Below, piece after piece: positions 9,442 through 21,163 of a DNA stretch of 64,000 nucleotides (the stretch's first letter is position 1; each line of letters begins with the position of its first letter). Where the stretch lies: assembly GCA_009763385.1 (NCBI GenBank), contig CM019822.1:8588127-8652126 (forward strand), read 5' to 3'. The DNA comes from Coix lacryma-jobi var. lacryma-jobi (taxonomy: Eukaryota > Streptophyta > Magnoliopsida > Poales > Poaceae). The translations under genes and the position numbers were made by a program. The notes beneath the pieces were generated by a model. That model did not search any database. It saw only the letters and a list, made by a program, of their open reading frames with translations, and had not been told where the DNA came from.

Positions 9442-11600
9442 AATTCATGTAACAAGGGGCTCTGATGGACCTGTGCACGAGGGGCGTCGGCTCGTGGGTA
9501 CACCGGTTGGGCCGAATTCTGTCATGTAATCTAACAAGTGTTATCGGAGCCCGTGGTCGAAAAATCTTAAGGGTCACATGGTGTCGTGGGAGCTCGTTAA
9601 CGCCTCGGAGATCACACGAGTTATATGTGATATGGAGTGTTGAACTGGTATTTTGAGTTGAGTTAGGCTTAAAGCTTTAATATGTTATATGGACTCTGAT
9701 AAATCAAGATCCGAGGAACACCGACTCATGAGTATAACGAGCTGGTCGGATTGCGCTGTACACTCTAACATTCTTTGTGAATCATGGGTGTAAAAAATTG
9801 CTAGCGCCGACAAACAATAATTCCTGCAATAGCGGTTGCAAGCTGCATGGCCGAGAGTGGTAACGAATAATAATCATTAATCAATCATCATGCACAGGGC
9901 ACACCAATGTTGTTAGTAGACAATCTTGAGGCATGGGCCCTAGCCAGGTTAACGTACATGACACATGCGCAGGTGCGTGCATCGCCCCCCGCCAGTCCCC
10001 ACTGTATTCAATTCGCAGTACTTGGGATTTGATAAGGTGGCGCACTGTTGCGGTTGCGGTGGATCATCTATCTCATCGTCGAGCGTCGAAGCCACGTTCC
10101 CACGGCGAGGAGGAGAGCTGGCGGGGCGGCAGGGTGCTCGCCGTCGGGTCAGATCAGAGCCATCGTCATCTCTCCTCCGTCACGGAAACAGCAGCGGCGG
10201 CGACACGACACAACATGCACGTCTCGCTCCGCCGGCCCACGGCCCACGGGGTGCGGGTGTGGCGAGCGCGCTGGCTCGGCATGGCGGCAGGTGGGCGCGC
10301 CGCGCCGCGCCCGTGTCCATCATCGATCATCATCGCCCCTGATTTGCCACCGTAAAGACGACGCGGCGCCAGACGCCAAATCGAGATTTGCTTACGCGGC
10401 CCGCGCGCAACTAGTCGCGTGTGCCTTTGCGTCGGCGCCGCTCTCGTCGTCACGGATGAATTCGCAGCAGAGGATTGCGGCATTCACATGTGGATTCGGA
10501 TCTGGATCCGGCGCTGTACGTCAGTCCTTGTTAATTGCAAATTAAAACTTGCGCACGCACGTACGTACGTACGTGTATGGCCGACTGGCCGAGGAAAAGC
10601 TAACCAGCCGGCCTTCTAAAATCCTGAGCGTCGAACGATTATTTTTACCAATCCAAACTGTTCGCCGGGGAAAAGATTAAAATATTTTACATTAACGACC
10701 GTTGGTGCCTGGAATATATCCACTTGGATTGGATCGCAGCTGCCGTGACGTGATTCCTCGCGCGTGCTCCAAAACCGCAGTGAAAAAGGCGGCCCGGTGG
10801 TGGTGGCCGGTGGATGCGATCTCGCCGTACGCTACGCTACAATATTATTGCCGAGTGCGCCGGGTCAAGATTCAGCAGATCACGGGCGCGCCCGCGAAGT
10901 CAAGCGGGGCGTCGAATCGCCGGGGGCACTACTTGTTCGCTGGAGGATACAGAATGGCGGGCGAGGACAATGGAGAGACGACGGGGAATTTGCACAATCC
11001 AGACCATGTTGTTATTCCGATGGACGGCCCCGATCGGCCAAGCCGAATAAATCAGTCGCCACCGTGGTGTGATGGCGTTACGTTTGCAGATCTCCGGCGC
11101 ATCAGATTTGCGTTTTCCTAAATACAACATGTCGCACGTTAGATTTTTTTTTATTATTATGGCAAACAAAAAAGGGAGATCATATCTACTAATAATGGCA
11201 ACACTCCAGAAGATGTGTTACTAGCTTGAAGCCTTGAATCCGCGGGCGGTAGTGGAATTGAGGGCGGTATAGGCCGGATCGTGTTTGCTGATGAAGTACT
11301 CCTCCCTTCGTGTTGTAATAATGCAATGCAATACAATATATATTCTATACCCTTTATCACAACAACTGAAGAGAATACTTGAATGATATATTTTTGTAAC
11401 CACAGATTAACCAAATTAAATAGTTTTGTTTCTCAGGCTATAGTTTTCTCTCTGACAAACTTAGACTAAAATATGAGCAGAACACCGTATAGAAGAATAA
11501 GTCATATTTCAGTATAAATTTTATAGATTATAGTACACTTTATCTCAGGAAAGGAGTACATAAACATCAAGCATATATCTCGAGTTCATCGAGTATTTGC
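9442..11600. other. Intergenic, partly GC-rich, no gene recognised
   Basis: Several short frames are open at 10000-10500 and 10700-11120, as expected in GC-rich DNA, but none has a recognisable domain or splice-linked continuation. A short (ACGT)n microsatellite lies at about 10555-10576. Confidence 0.55.
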
Positions 11601-11902
11601 GGTGTTTGTTTCCTGACAAAAAAAAAAGTCTGTCACATCGAATGTTTTGGTCCTAATTTAATCTATTAAACATAAACTAATTATAAAATTAATTACATCG
11701 TCATATGCTATTTAACAAGACGAATCTATTAAGGTAATATATCGTATTATCAAATTATGAACTAATTAAGTTTGACAGATTTGTCTCGTGAATTAGCCTT
11801 TGGTTGATAAATTAATTTTTTAATTACTTTATTTTAATAGACTAAATTAGGACTGCAAAATTCGATGTGATAAGACTAAAAAAAATTCTGGGAACGAACA
11901 CC
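11601..11902. mobile_element. Grass MITE with long imperfect TIRs
   Basis: Starts GGTGTTTGTTTCC and ends GGAACGAACACC. The inverted similarity extends about 60 bp and includes TCACATCGAATGTTTT and the TCCTAATTTA block at both ends. This is a familiar grass MITE type; superfamily not assigned with confidence. Confidence 0.75.
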
Positions 11903-13520
11903 CCTAATTCCTCGCCAGGAAAGGAGAAGATGATCCGAGTGATATGTGACGTGTTTGGTTCACTGTCTGTCTGTCTGTCTCTAGGTTTGTGCACCATGCA
12001 TACACAAGTCAACAGTGTCCGACGTTGACGCATGCGCACGCTACGCCGCCCCGGCGAGCAGTCGCGACTCGCGAGCCCATCCGGCGCTCTTCATCAGTCA
12101 CTGCGCCACAGCGGAGCAGCAGACGACGAGAACGAGAAGGTTCAGCAGAACGGCGAGCGTGCCGTCGCCCTTCCCCGACGGAGACGGCGGATAAGAACGA
12201 ACTGACCGTAGCCGTAGAACTAGAAGCTGCAGGGCCGACGTGCCGACGACGCCGATTGTTCATACGAGCGGCGACAGTGAAATGGACCGCGGACGCGACG
12301 CGACGCGCTGTTGCTTTACGCTGCGCGGCGTGGCGTGCGCACGATGCGAATTGCGAACGACCACATGGCATTCTATCCACATTGGCATGACCTGCAGCGC
12401 GCGTGCTAGCCGCCGCGCCTAGCCTCCTCCAGTATACTACTGTAGTAGTCTGCTGGTGCTAGGTGGTGTTGACATCACGAGTTCACAAGTCAGGCGGTAG
12501 AAAAGAGAAAAAACTAACCGAGTGCTGTGTTGTCGGCAGCGCGTGACGAGCAAGAGCTATTGGACTGTCCTCGCCTCCGGCTTCCGGTCGTTGCACTTCT
12601 CTAAAGTACGCGAAATAACGTCCATTTCATATCGTCGAGTGTCGACATGGTCACGCCTCTTTTTCACAGAAAGAAAAAACATTATAGTACTACACCAGTT
12701 GACGACGGCTGGTGACCGGTGATGCTGTCATACTCCACAACTCTCTGTAGTCCCGGGTCCTAGCTACCAGTCTCCTAGTCCTAGCTAAACTCTTGACGTC
12801 CAGTTTGGTTCTAGTCGTACGGTCGTACTACGTGCAGTCAGGCGCACTGAAGAATGAAGAGATGTGGTGCACAACTTGTGAGCTCCTGTGAAACCCAGAA
12901 TCTCTCGTGCCGGAATGCGAAAGCGCGGCGTGCCCTCGCTCTGCACCGCCCGGCGGCCGGCGCGATCGATCGCGCGGAGGCAGAGTGCTGTTTACAGTCA
13001 GATTGGCTGGCCCAGAACGTGATGAGCGAGAGCGAGCGAGCAAATGTTCGAGCAGCCTGTAGCCGCCTTCTGTTGCAGGGCAACAGCATCAACATATAAC
13101 ACGTGAGTTTATTCAGATTTCAGCAATCTTTCCAGCACCTGTGTTTTGGAAGAACACTTTGCAGCAGCAGACGTACACGGGAATCGAATCTAGTACATCA
13201 TCCAATCCTGCGATTGATGGCCTTCCCAGATCGCACAAACCTTAGTCGGGCATCCTAAGCAAGCAGGCAGGAATTTTCTTCCGGCCTCTTTCCTGGACAG
13301 ATCCAGCGCCGAGCTTTACAGAAAAGCATAATTTTGTACTACAGTGGTAGGCAGGCTCTCTACGTTGCGATTATTCCCTTTGGATAAACATTGCTCTTTT
13401 GTTTTTATGAAGATGTTGGGCAGCTTCGTCCAGTATATTGTGCTGTACTGTACTGTATGTTACCCCGGCCTTGCTAGTGCAGGAGAATATTATCTTTCCA
13501 TTGTCTATCCTACGTATATA
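11903..13520. other. Intergenic, no gene recognised
   Basis: Contains a (CTGT)n microsatellite at about 11963-11982 and GC-rich stretches at 12030-12420 and 12900-13060. No open frame there has a recognisable motif. Confidence 0.55.
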
Positions 13521-13758
13521 CTCCCTCCCTCCGTCCTTAAATAAGTGTCGTTCTCACTTCCCGAGAAAAAGTTGTCGGCAATTATATATTAAAATGTATT
13601 AATATTTATGCTAAGTAATTAGTATCATCGGAAAGATCTTTACATCTAGTTTTTTAACAAAATTATTTGGAGATATAAATATTGCACATATTTTCTACAA
13701 ATTGAGTCAAACACGTGGCACGCACACCAACGACGACACTTGTTTAGGACAGATGGAG
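13521..13758. mobile_element. Stowaway-type (Tc1/mariner) MITE
   Basis: Begins CTCCCTCCCTCCGTCC and ends GGACAGATGGAG with TA on both sides (13519-13520, 13759-13760). AAGTGTCG and CGACACTTG are the inner parts of the terminal inverted repeat. Confidence 0.92.
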
Positions 13759-14436
13759 TACCTTGTATACCCTGGCAGCGACCTTGGAGACGCATGCTAC
13801 GTTGGTTGCACATATTATTGCATCTGTGCTCTCCCCCGGACGTCTATCAAGAATTCCAGAGAGGGAGAAAGAAAGTGTGGCACTTGATGTTGACAATTAG
13901 ACCTTCACAATCAAATTCACTGGCCTGGCTACTGGCTATACGAAGTTCTCTTCTTTACGCTTGCACTACACACTACTGTTGCAGTGAAGTAACAGGATGT
14001 GTTTAGTTGATGGTGACAGGGAACATACACTTCAGTCTGGCTTTTTAAGCTAGGACACGATTTATTCCAGCATTTTATGTATATTTCCTGCGGCGAGTGT
14101 GTCACTTTCGAACACTGACGAACTTGCTGATCTCAAATAAGAAATCTGAACTCGTGTCAATAATAGCAGCCAAGCAGAGAAGCATCAAGGGGGGCAAGAG
14201 AAAGAAAGTACAGTGAGATGTAACAGGATAGCTAATTAATCCCTATATAAGCAGTGGAACCACCTTTATTAGTTTGCTATACGTCCTCCCATAAAGCTGG
14301 AGGAGACTGAGAGGAGAAACACTTATAAGAATTTTTAAAACTAGAAGGTTATCTTGCGCTTTGTTACAGGGGTTGCACAAATGATTTGGAATGAAATTAG
14401 ATGATTTATACTTACCGGCATGAAGGAATAAACTAT
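13759..14436. other. Intergenic, nothing recognised
   Basis: No domain-bearing ORF, RNA gene or repeat seen. Confidence 0.5.
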
Positions 14437-16932
14437 CAGTGGTAGGGAACCGGGTTTTAGTCCCGGTTCCAAACCCCCTTTAGTCCCGGTTTTAGTAACT
14501 GGGATTGCTAATCCGAGACTAAAGGTCCAACTTTTAGTGTTGTGTCACTCAACCGGAACTAAAGCCCACCCTGAAGACAAAAAAAAAATATTAAACATCG
14601 AAAATCTTCCTTGCGCTTCGTGAGATTCAAAGTCAAGATCTCTCGCCTCAAACATAACTAACTTACCAACTCAGCTACACAACTCATGTGATACAATTCT
14701 GGACGCTCTCCTTTTGAATTCACTCGTGAGAGACCTTTAGTCCCGAGTAAAAGACCTTTAGTTCGGGTTCACTACAAGAAATAGGTCTTTTCATGACGGT
14801 TTACTGATGACGTTTTAAGGAACCATCATAGAATGTCATTCCATTCATTAACTAGGTGATATTCCATGACGACTTATTTAGTAACTGTTATAGTCCTTCA
14901 TAGTTGAAGGTCATAGATTATTTTAGCAATTCAGTGGTAAATCTATGACGGACGATTTGCTTTAGTCATAGATGAATCATCCAACGTGGCACTGACATAG
15001 CCGAACCTCCAGGTACCGAAGGCTATAGCTTACCACTGAGCTATTAACGTGTTTTTGAATATTGCCGATCTATTTTGCTAATTCAATGATAAGTGCTTTG
15101 AGATTAAGGAGACATTTAACTTGTTCATTCACGGGACAACACATCAGACTGGTCAACGCCGCCAGGCCTCGTCCGCGCCGTACACTCGCCGCCCCCCATT
15201 GTCCGCCCCCAGGAGAGTGCTCAGCGCCGGTGGGCAGGAGCCGCGCCGCCGCCCCAGACCCAGCACTGTGTCGCCCTTCTGCCGCCCCGGCTCCCCGCCT
15301 ACCCCAACCGGCGACCGGCCCCTGCCAGCGGCCGCCCAGCGCCACAACGCCTCCTCTCCTCGACTCCTCCGGTCCTCCCCGCCCGGCGGCGACTGTCCGC
15401 GGTCCGTCCCCTCCTGCCTGACCCCGACGGGCGACGAGTGACGGCGACGGTCAACTCGGCTGCCCTGTTCCTGCTCCCAGTCTGCCTGCTCCTGCCTGTT
15501 TAAGTGGTGAGTTCCTGTTTTTCTCCCAATTCTTTATACAGTTATTAAGTCTTAGAGTTCCATTTTGATTTTGATTTTGATTTTCATTTATGTATCTGTC
15601 TCATTCACTGCAAGGTTGAAATGGAGGGCAAGATAAATGCTCCTGATGGTCAGGAACCAAAAGATGTGGCTGATGCTGTCTCTGAGGTCCTTGTTCAGAA
15701 GTCTAAGAAAAATAGCTTTTTGATTAATGTGGGGCTGAAAAGGTCATCTGCTAGTGAGGACAAGGCTGAAAGTCAGCGTGAGCTACAAGCTGAACTTGTG
15801 GTGGATGTAACACCTCTGGTGTTTAACTGTAATTAACCTAACATGTCATCATCATTAGTCATTAATCATTCTTGCCTTGCATTTATGTTTGCCAAGTACT
15901 TGTGTAGCAATCTCTTTTCAAAACCCTAAAAGCCCTAACCTTCCTATAAGGGCAAAAATGGTAATTTCACCTCTGTGCCTAGCTTTGTGTAATTCTTGTT
16001 CAGTTGGATGTCTTGAAGTTTTGTTGTGTTGGCCAAAGTTCAAAAACCAAAATCAGATTTCAAATCCCTTTGCAAAACCCTGATTTCCAAACCCTGGATT
16101 TTATCCCTCTCTTTGTAATTCAAAAATTATTCAAAATTTAAGGTTGGTCCAAAAAGCAAAGTTGTAGATCTGGCCAAGAGAAACAACTTTGGTATTTACA
16201 AATTTTCAAGTTTCTGTACAAAGTTTGAAGTAAATCCAAATTCATTCAAATTCCAGTTTTTGTCCCCTTTTCAGTTTTCAAAATTTATTTAAAAACTATT
16301 GAGTTTCAGAAAAAGTGTATATTAGCAAAGTTATAGGTTTTGATAAAAGGAACAACTTTCATATTTGTAGATTTCCAACTTTCAATGTAAAATCAAAAGT
16401 AATTTTGAAATTATTCAAATCCTAAAAGTGTCCCCTTTTCTGATTTCATATTTAATTCAAAAACTGTTTGGAATTTGAAAATATTCTTTTTTACAAAGTT
16501 GTAGATCTCTTTTTTCTGAACAACTTTGGTGTTTTGAGTTTTTGCTGCTCAGTTCAAGTTTTGGGAGTAATTTGCGATATACAGAAAGTCAAACCCTAGG
16601 GCATAGCCCTGTTCATCTTCCTCACCGTAGAGGGGGGGCCCGGCCATGGCCGCGCGCCGGCGCTGCGCACGCCGCACGCCTGGCAGCTGCACGCGCGCCC
16701 CCGACTTGTCGCCTGTGCCCGCGCCATCATGCCGCCCCCGCACGAGCGCCAGTTGACCTCCGCCCCGTCCCCCACTGCTCCCAGTTCGCCGCCGCCGCGT
16801 TTCCAAACGCCGGCGAGCTTGCGCCCGGCCCCTGGGCAACGCTCCTGCCCCGCTGCAGCGTGCAATCGAGTGCGCGTGCTTCGCCCGATCTTATCCGCGC
16901 CCGCGCGACACCCATCCGTCCCTGCCCGCGCC

Positions 16933-16939
16933 TATAAAG
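16933..16939 (+). promoter_or_regulatory. TATA box of the Gypsy 5' LTR
   Basis: TATAAAG in cgcctataaagg. The equivalent is at 26823-26829 in the 3' LTR, and a related cctataaaag occurs near 44478 in the diverged solo LTR. Conservation in all three supports function. Confidence 0.7.
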
Positions 16940-17289
16940 GCCACCACCGGCTGGCCGGAGAAGCCACCCACCTCTGCCACCGTGGCCAGCCCACTCCAGA
17001 ACCTCCGCCGCTCAACCACCTAGCCCGAAAGCTCCGCCTTGAGCTCGTGAAGCTTTTCCACCCCTCAATTTCACCTCCCCCGCCTCCAATCGCCCGGCGT
17101 AACCTCATCTTCCCAAACTCCGACGGAACACCGGTGAACTCGGGTTCGTCAAATACTCCCTCTCCGGCCACGATCATCTTCCCCTGACCCCTGTGTCAGC
17201 TTCCTTGGCTCCGCGCGACTCTAACCAGGCCCTTGCGGTCTCGTGTGTTGCGCAGGATCGCTGGATCGCCGGAGTGCCGCCGCGGCCGT

Positions 17290-17490
17290 CTCCTTCCTCG
17301 AGCCTCACCCTCGAGCACGTGTCGAGCCTCAGCCACGAGCCTCACCCTCGAGCACGTGGCGAGCCTCAGCCTCGAGCCTCACCCTCGAGAACGTGTCGAG
17401 CCTCCTTCCTCGAGCCTCACCCTCGAGAACGTGTCGAGCCTCCTTCCTCGAGCCTCACCCTCGAGCACGTGTCGAGCCACACCCTCGAGC
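17290..17490 (+). repeat. Five tandem 37-38-bp repeats with CACGTG cores in the LTR leader
   Basis: The ACGTG core recurs at 17317, 17354, 17391, 17429 and 17467. Three copies contain CACGTG (one is CACGTGG, the plant G-box); the other two have AACGTG. Each unit also has CTCGAG. Repeated in the 3' LTR at 27180-27380. Confidence 0.88.
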
Positions 17491-19999
17491 CCTGCCTCCG
17501 ACCCGTGGTAAGCACCCGAAGCCTCCGGTCTCTGCTTCCACTCCGTTTCGCCCGAGCCTCCCAGTCAGGCCTCGGACGGACGCTTGCTTTTCCGTCTCGC
17601 CCGAGCCTTCCGTCTCGCCCGAGTCCGCTTCGCCCGAGCCAAGCCTCGGCGAGCGCATGCTCTCCGCCTCGCCCGAGCCTCCGGGCCAGGCCTCGGACGA
17701 AGCAGTCGCTTCCGTCTCGACCGAGCCCGTTTCGCCCGAACCCCGCGCGATTCGCCCGAGCCCCGCGCGATTCGCCGAGCCCTGCATAGAAGGAGCACAG
17801 TGCTCTTTTCTTTTTCTAAGAGTTGTGAATAGTGCTCTGTTTTCTCTTTTTTGTGTGAATTAATCTGTTGTCCCTTAAATGCTGAGAAAATTATGGTATG
17901 CTCCATGCACTGTGTAGTATTTTATAAAAATATGAAACCTGACTTTTCTGCAAGAATTTAAAAATGTAAAATCCCTCTTTTAATTAATAAATAGATGGTT
18001 TTGGATTTTTAGAAAATTATTTATAACTCCAAAAATCATGAGACTAATTTTTGTGAGCTTCCTATGCCATGTTTAGTCTCTGGTGAAATTTTGAAGTCTT
18101 TTGGAACAAGTTGATTTTTGAGCATTTATCTTTAATTGTTAAATAGTGCCTTTTGTTAATTAATGTCTGGAATTATTTGAGCACCTTAATGACCTCCAAA
18201 AATTATGAAATTTGTTTTGCCATCTATCTACATCATAATGAACTTATGTGATTAATTTGGTAATTTTTGGAACAACTTCATAAAACGACCTTTTTAAATA
18301 ATTAAGGAAAATAGAGAAAGTGATTAGGGTTCATGTTGTATGTCCTGTTTTGCATTGTTCATGCTAGCATACTCATGTGCATGCATCATTGCATTCGTAT
18401 AGTCACCGAAGAAGGAGTCAAGATCGAGGCAGCCGCCGACGAACCTGTCCCTGAGGCTACCCCGAGCTTCGACCTCTGCACCTCCAACCCTGAGCCAGCT
18501 GTCTTTGCTCTTCAAGGCAAGCCCCGGTGCATTTAACCCTTCCTTGAATTTATAAAATGATTTCCTTAAATGCTTTTGAGTTAAATTATTGCATTAGGTT
18601 TATAGGAGTTGTGTGCTATCCTAATTGATGCACTATCCACCTTGACCACTGATACACCTGATACCTGCTGTTCAAAAGTATTTGAAAAATGCTTAGCAAT
18701 GCTTATTGAATTAGACTTTGCAATAAAATGCCAATTTCAAAAGTGTGATCACTTAAGGAATGTTTAAGGGATTTTGGTCTTACTCCCCGGCTGTTGGCTA
18801 GGTATCTGATTCGTACCTAGTCAATAGCGAGGAGAGGTTGTCCGAGCGTACGGTGCCGTCATGTTGTAGTCCGGGACTCAACAGTTGACACCGACCGGGA
18901 CAGGATTGAAAAACTGACAGGACTATTACGCTTGGGTGAGATATAACCAAGGTATAGTTCTGGCTGGAAAATTAGGGACCATCCGTATGGGGGCCTGCTG
19001 GTCAAGACTTGTAACTATTCACATACTTCGGAAAGCTCTGGCTCCGAGAAATCCTTGATTGGGACCGACAACCGCGCACTGGGAGTGGAGAGATGGCGGA
19101 AGTAGCATGTACCCACGTGGTCGTCGTACCTGGATAGGAGTGGTGTACTGTACTTCCGGGTGGCGTAGGACCGGATCCAATCTTGGAGGAATCGTGGTAG
19201 ACGAGTTGGCATATGCAAGCTTGGGTGCTACATATGCAGTGTGGATAGGGATCCTCAGCTGAGTATTATTTATCCGGATTAACGTTGCTCCTCGGTTATG
19301 GAGACTTGGTCCACTGACTGTCAACGGAGAGTGGTTCTCAACTAGGAATGTTTTGAAATGTAAAATGAATCATGAATGATGAAATTTTGAGGAATACTAA
19401 ATCTTTCCAAATAAAATAAGGTTTACAAAAATGCTTTTCTGCAAAATACTTGATCTTGCTTAAGCCTTACCTTGACTACCCTAAGCCTCTCATTCCTGAG
19501 TCTTCTCCCTTTTTCTTTAGTCGGGTAAGTCTTGTTGAGTACCCCAGTACTCAGGGTTTGTTACCCATGCTGCAGGTATGACAGAGTCCCCGATGTGTCT
19601 TGCACCCTGCTGCGTGACCATCGTCCAGGAAGAGGCCGATGAGGCCGAAGAATAGTTGTACACCCTCGGGCTGGGTGATTATAAGTATCTTTGCTGTTCT
19701 CCACTATGTTGCCTATGTCTATTTCTATTATCAGAACTTGGTTTGTAATAACTGCACCTTAAATTCTATTTGGAACCCTGTTTTGTAAAACTAATGTTAT
19801 TTAAGTCTTCCGCTCATTATTCCGATGTTATTTGTAAAAGTATGCAATGCTGTAACCGAATTGTGAGATGATCCTGCGGACATTGGGCACTGATGTAGCC
19901 CGGTGGCGAACAGGTCTTAATCACATGGAACATGGGTTCGGCTGTCAGAGGCTGACAGGGACACGTGGGCCATGGGATTAGGGTCGTTCCGTCACAGAG

Positions 20000-20011
20000 T
20001 GGTATCGGAGC
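20000..20011 (+). other. Primer binding site (initiator tRNA-Met type)
   Basis: TGGTATCGGAGC, four bases after the 5' LTR end. One mismatch to the common plant tRNA-iMet PBS TGGTATCAGAGC. Confidence 0.85.
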
Positions 20012-20322
20012 ATCTCACTTTAACGTTGCAGTGTTCGTTTTTGCGAAAACTTCAAAAGACCTTTTGAGTCCAAACAAACTAAACTTGACTATTTTGAGTC
20101 CAAATTGCTTCTCTCATCTTGTCTCTCATATGGCAACACTAGCTAGTGGAACAACATGTTTTAAGCCCTATGTACCTTATTTATTGCATTGCTTTGTTCC
20201 GTAGGAACGATTCATGCATCATGTCATAATCACTTAAGTTAACTTCTTCTCTAAGTTCGTTGGGGTAGTATGCCTTTACCTGTTCTTGCTAGCCTTTCTC
20301 ATCCATCTTCTCTTATCCAGAC

Positions 20323-20928
20323 ATGGCCCGTATCAAGCTGACTGCCCGCAAGTCGACTGGACCGCATGGTGTGCCACGCCACCAGCTGGCACCACGCGCT
20401 GGGGAGGAGACTGGGGAATCTTCCAACGGTCGTCGTTTTCCCCGCCGCACCCGTAAGAATCTGAAGGAGGAAATCAAGGATCTGAAGGCTGAGCTGAAGA
20501 ACTTGGAGCATGACTTCTACCACTCACGCCTGGAGTTTTATGAGGCACGAGCTTCCCTGGAGCAGGCCAATCGGAACACGGTTCGCGCTATCGAGCAGCG
20601 CAATGATGCTTGGACCCGCGAGGACGTTACCAGAGCCCAGCTCCACGGACTGCAGCAGTACACAGCTCAGATTGAACAGTTCAATGATATGCTTCATGAG
20701 GAAGTGCATCAGCTGTATGATCAACTCCACCCCTTGGTACCCCCGGTTATGGAAGATCCTGAGGACGGAGTTGTGGAGGAACCAGAAGTGGAACAAGGGC
20801 CAGGCGAGAACGAAGAAGTTGAACCTATCGAAGATGTCTACGCTGAAGACGAGGACGAGGAGGAGGAGCCTGAGCTCATCCTCGAAGAAGACGACGACGA
20901 AGACATGATCATCATCGACGATGACTAG
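20323..20928 (+). CDS. Retrotransposon orf0: coiled-coil acidic protein with histone H3-like N-terminus
   Basis: 201 aa, between the PBS and gag-pol and in a different frame from gag-pol. Residues 1-13 (MARIKLTARKSTG) and the following PRHQLAPR match the H3 tail ([20 protein letters not shown]) closely, including the K4, K9 and S10 positions. Residues ~35-125 are a charged helix with heptad spacing, likely a coiled coil. The C-terminus (from ~145) is extremely acidic and ends in Asp/Glu runs. No signal peptide or membrane segment. An extra ORF in this place is known in rice RIRE3 and RIRE8 (orf0), with no established function. The combination suggests a nuclear, chromatin- or histone-chaperone-like role (inference). 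The ATG is the first in the frame and is required for the tail to be N-terminal. Confidence 0.85.
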   Translation: MARIKLTARKSTGPHGVPRHQLAPRAGEETGESSNGRRFPRRTRKNLKEEIKDLKAELKNLEHDFYHSRLEFYEARASLEQANRNTVRAIEQRNDAWTREDVTRAQLHGLQQYTAQIEQFNDMLHEEVHQLYDQLHPLVPPVMEDPEDGVVEEPEVEQGPGENEEVEPIEDVYAEDEDEEEEPELILEEDDDEDMIIIDDD

Positions 20929-21163
20929 ACTCGTAGCGTCTGTACCATCTGCTTACCTAAAACCTTAGTCTAGGTTTGGGGGCGTTAGTCTGTCTGTTGC
21001 CAAGTCTGGCATGTATCTTTCTTTTCGCATCTTTTCCCTTTATCGGTCTGTATCATCTGTCAGTCACCTTATCAAGTCATCAGTCTTTTGTATCAGAAGG
21101 AGTTATCAGTCTGTTGTTTTCAGAACCCTATATATGAATGCTAAGTTCCAAGTTGCTTAACAG

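Larger units (their letters stand above)
15806..19996 (+). repeat. 5' LTR (4,191 bp)
   Basis: Starts TGTAACACCTCTGG and ends TTCCGTCACA. AT-rich first kilobase, a GC-rich promoter and leader block (16620-17800), then a long AT-rich part. Near-identical to 25696-29886. Confidence 0.97.

Noticed and set aside
12009..12390. 123- and 133-aa frames on opposite strands
   Set aside because: High GC, mutually antisense, no motif.
15062..15441. Pro/Arg-rich frames in the CACTA leader
   Set aside because: GC-rich leader upstream of a probable intron and the ATG at 15621; no motif.
17193..17863. Long overlapping open frames in the LTR (198-206 aa, Pro/Ser/Arg-rich)
   Set aside because: They are the frames of the GC-rich CTCGAG/CACGTG repeat block, present in both LTRs and in three frames at once; no domain.
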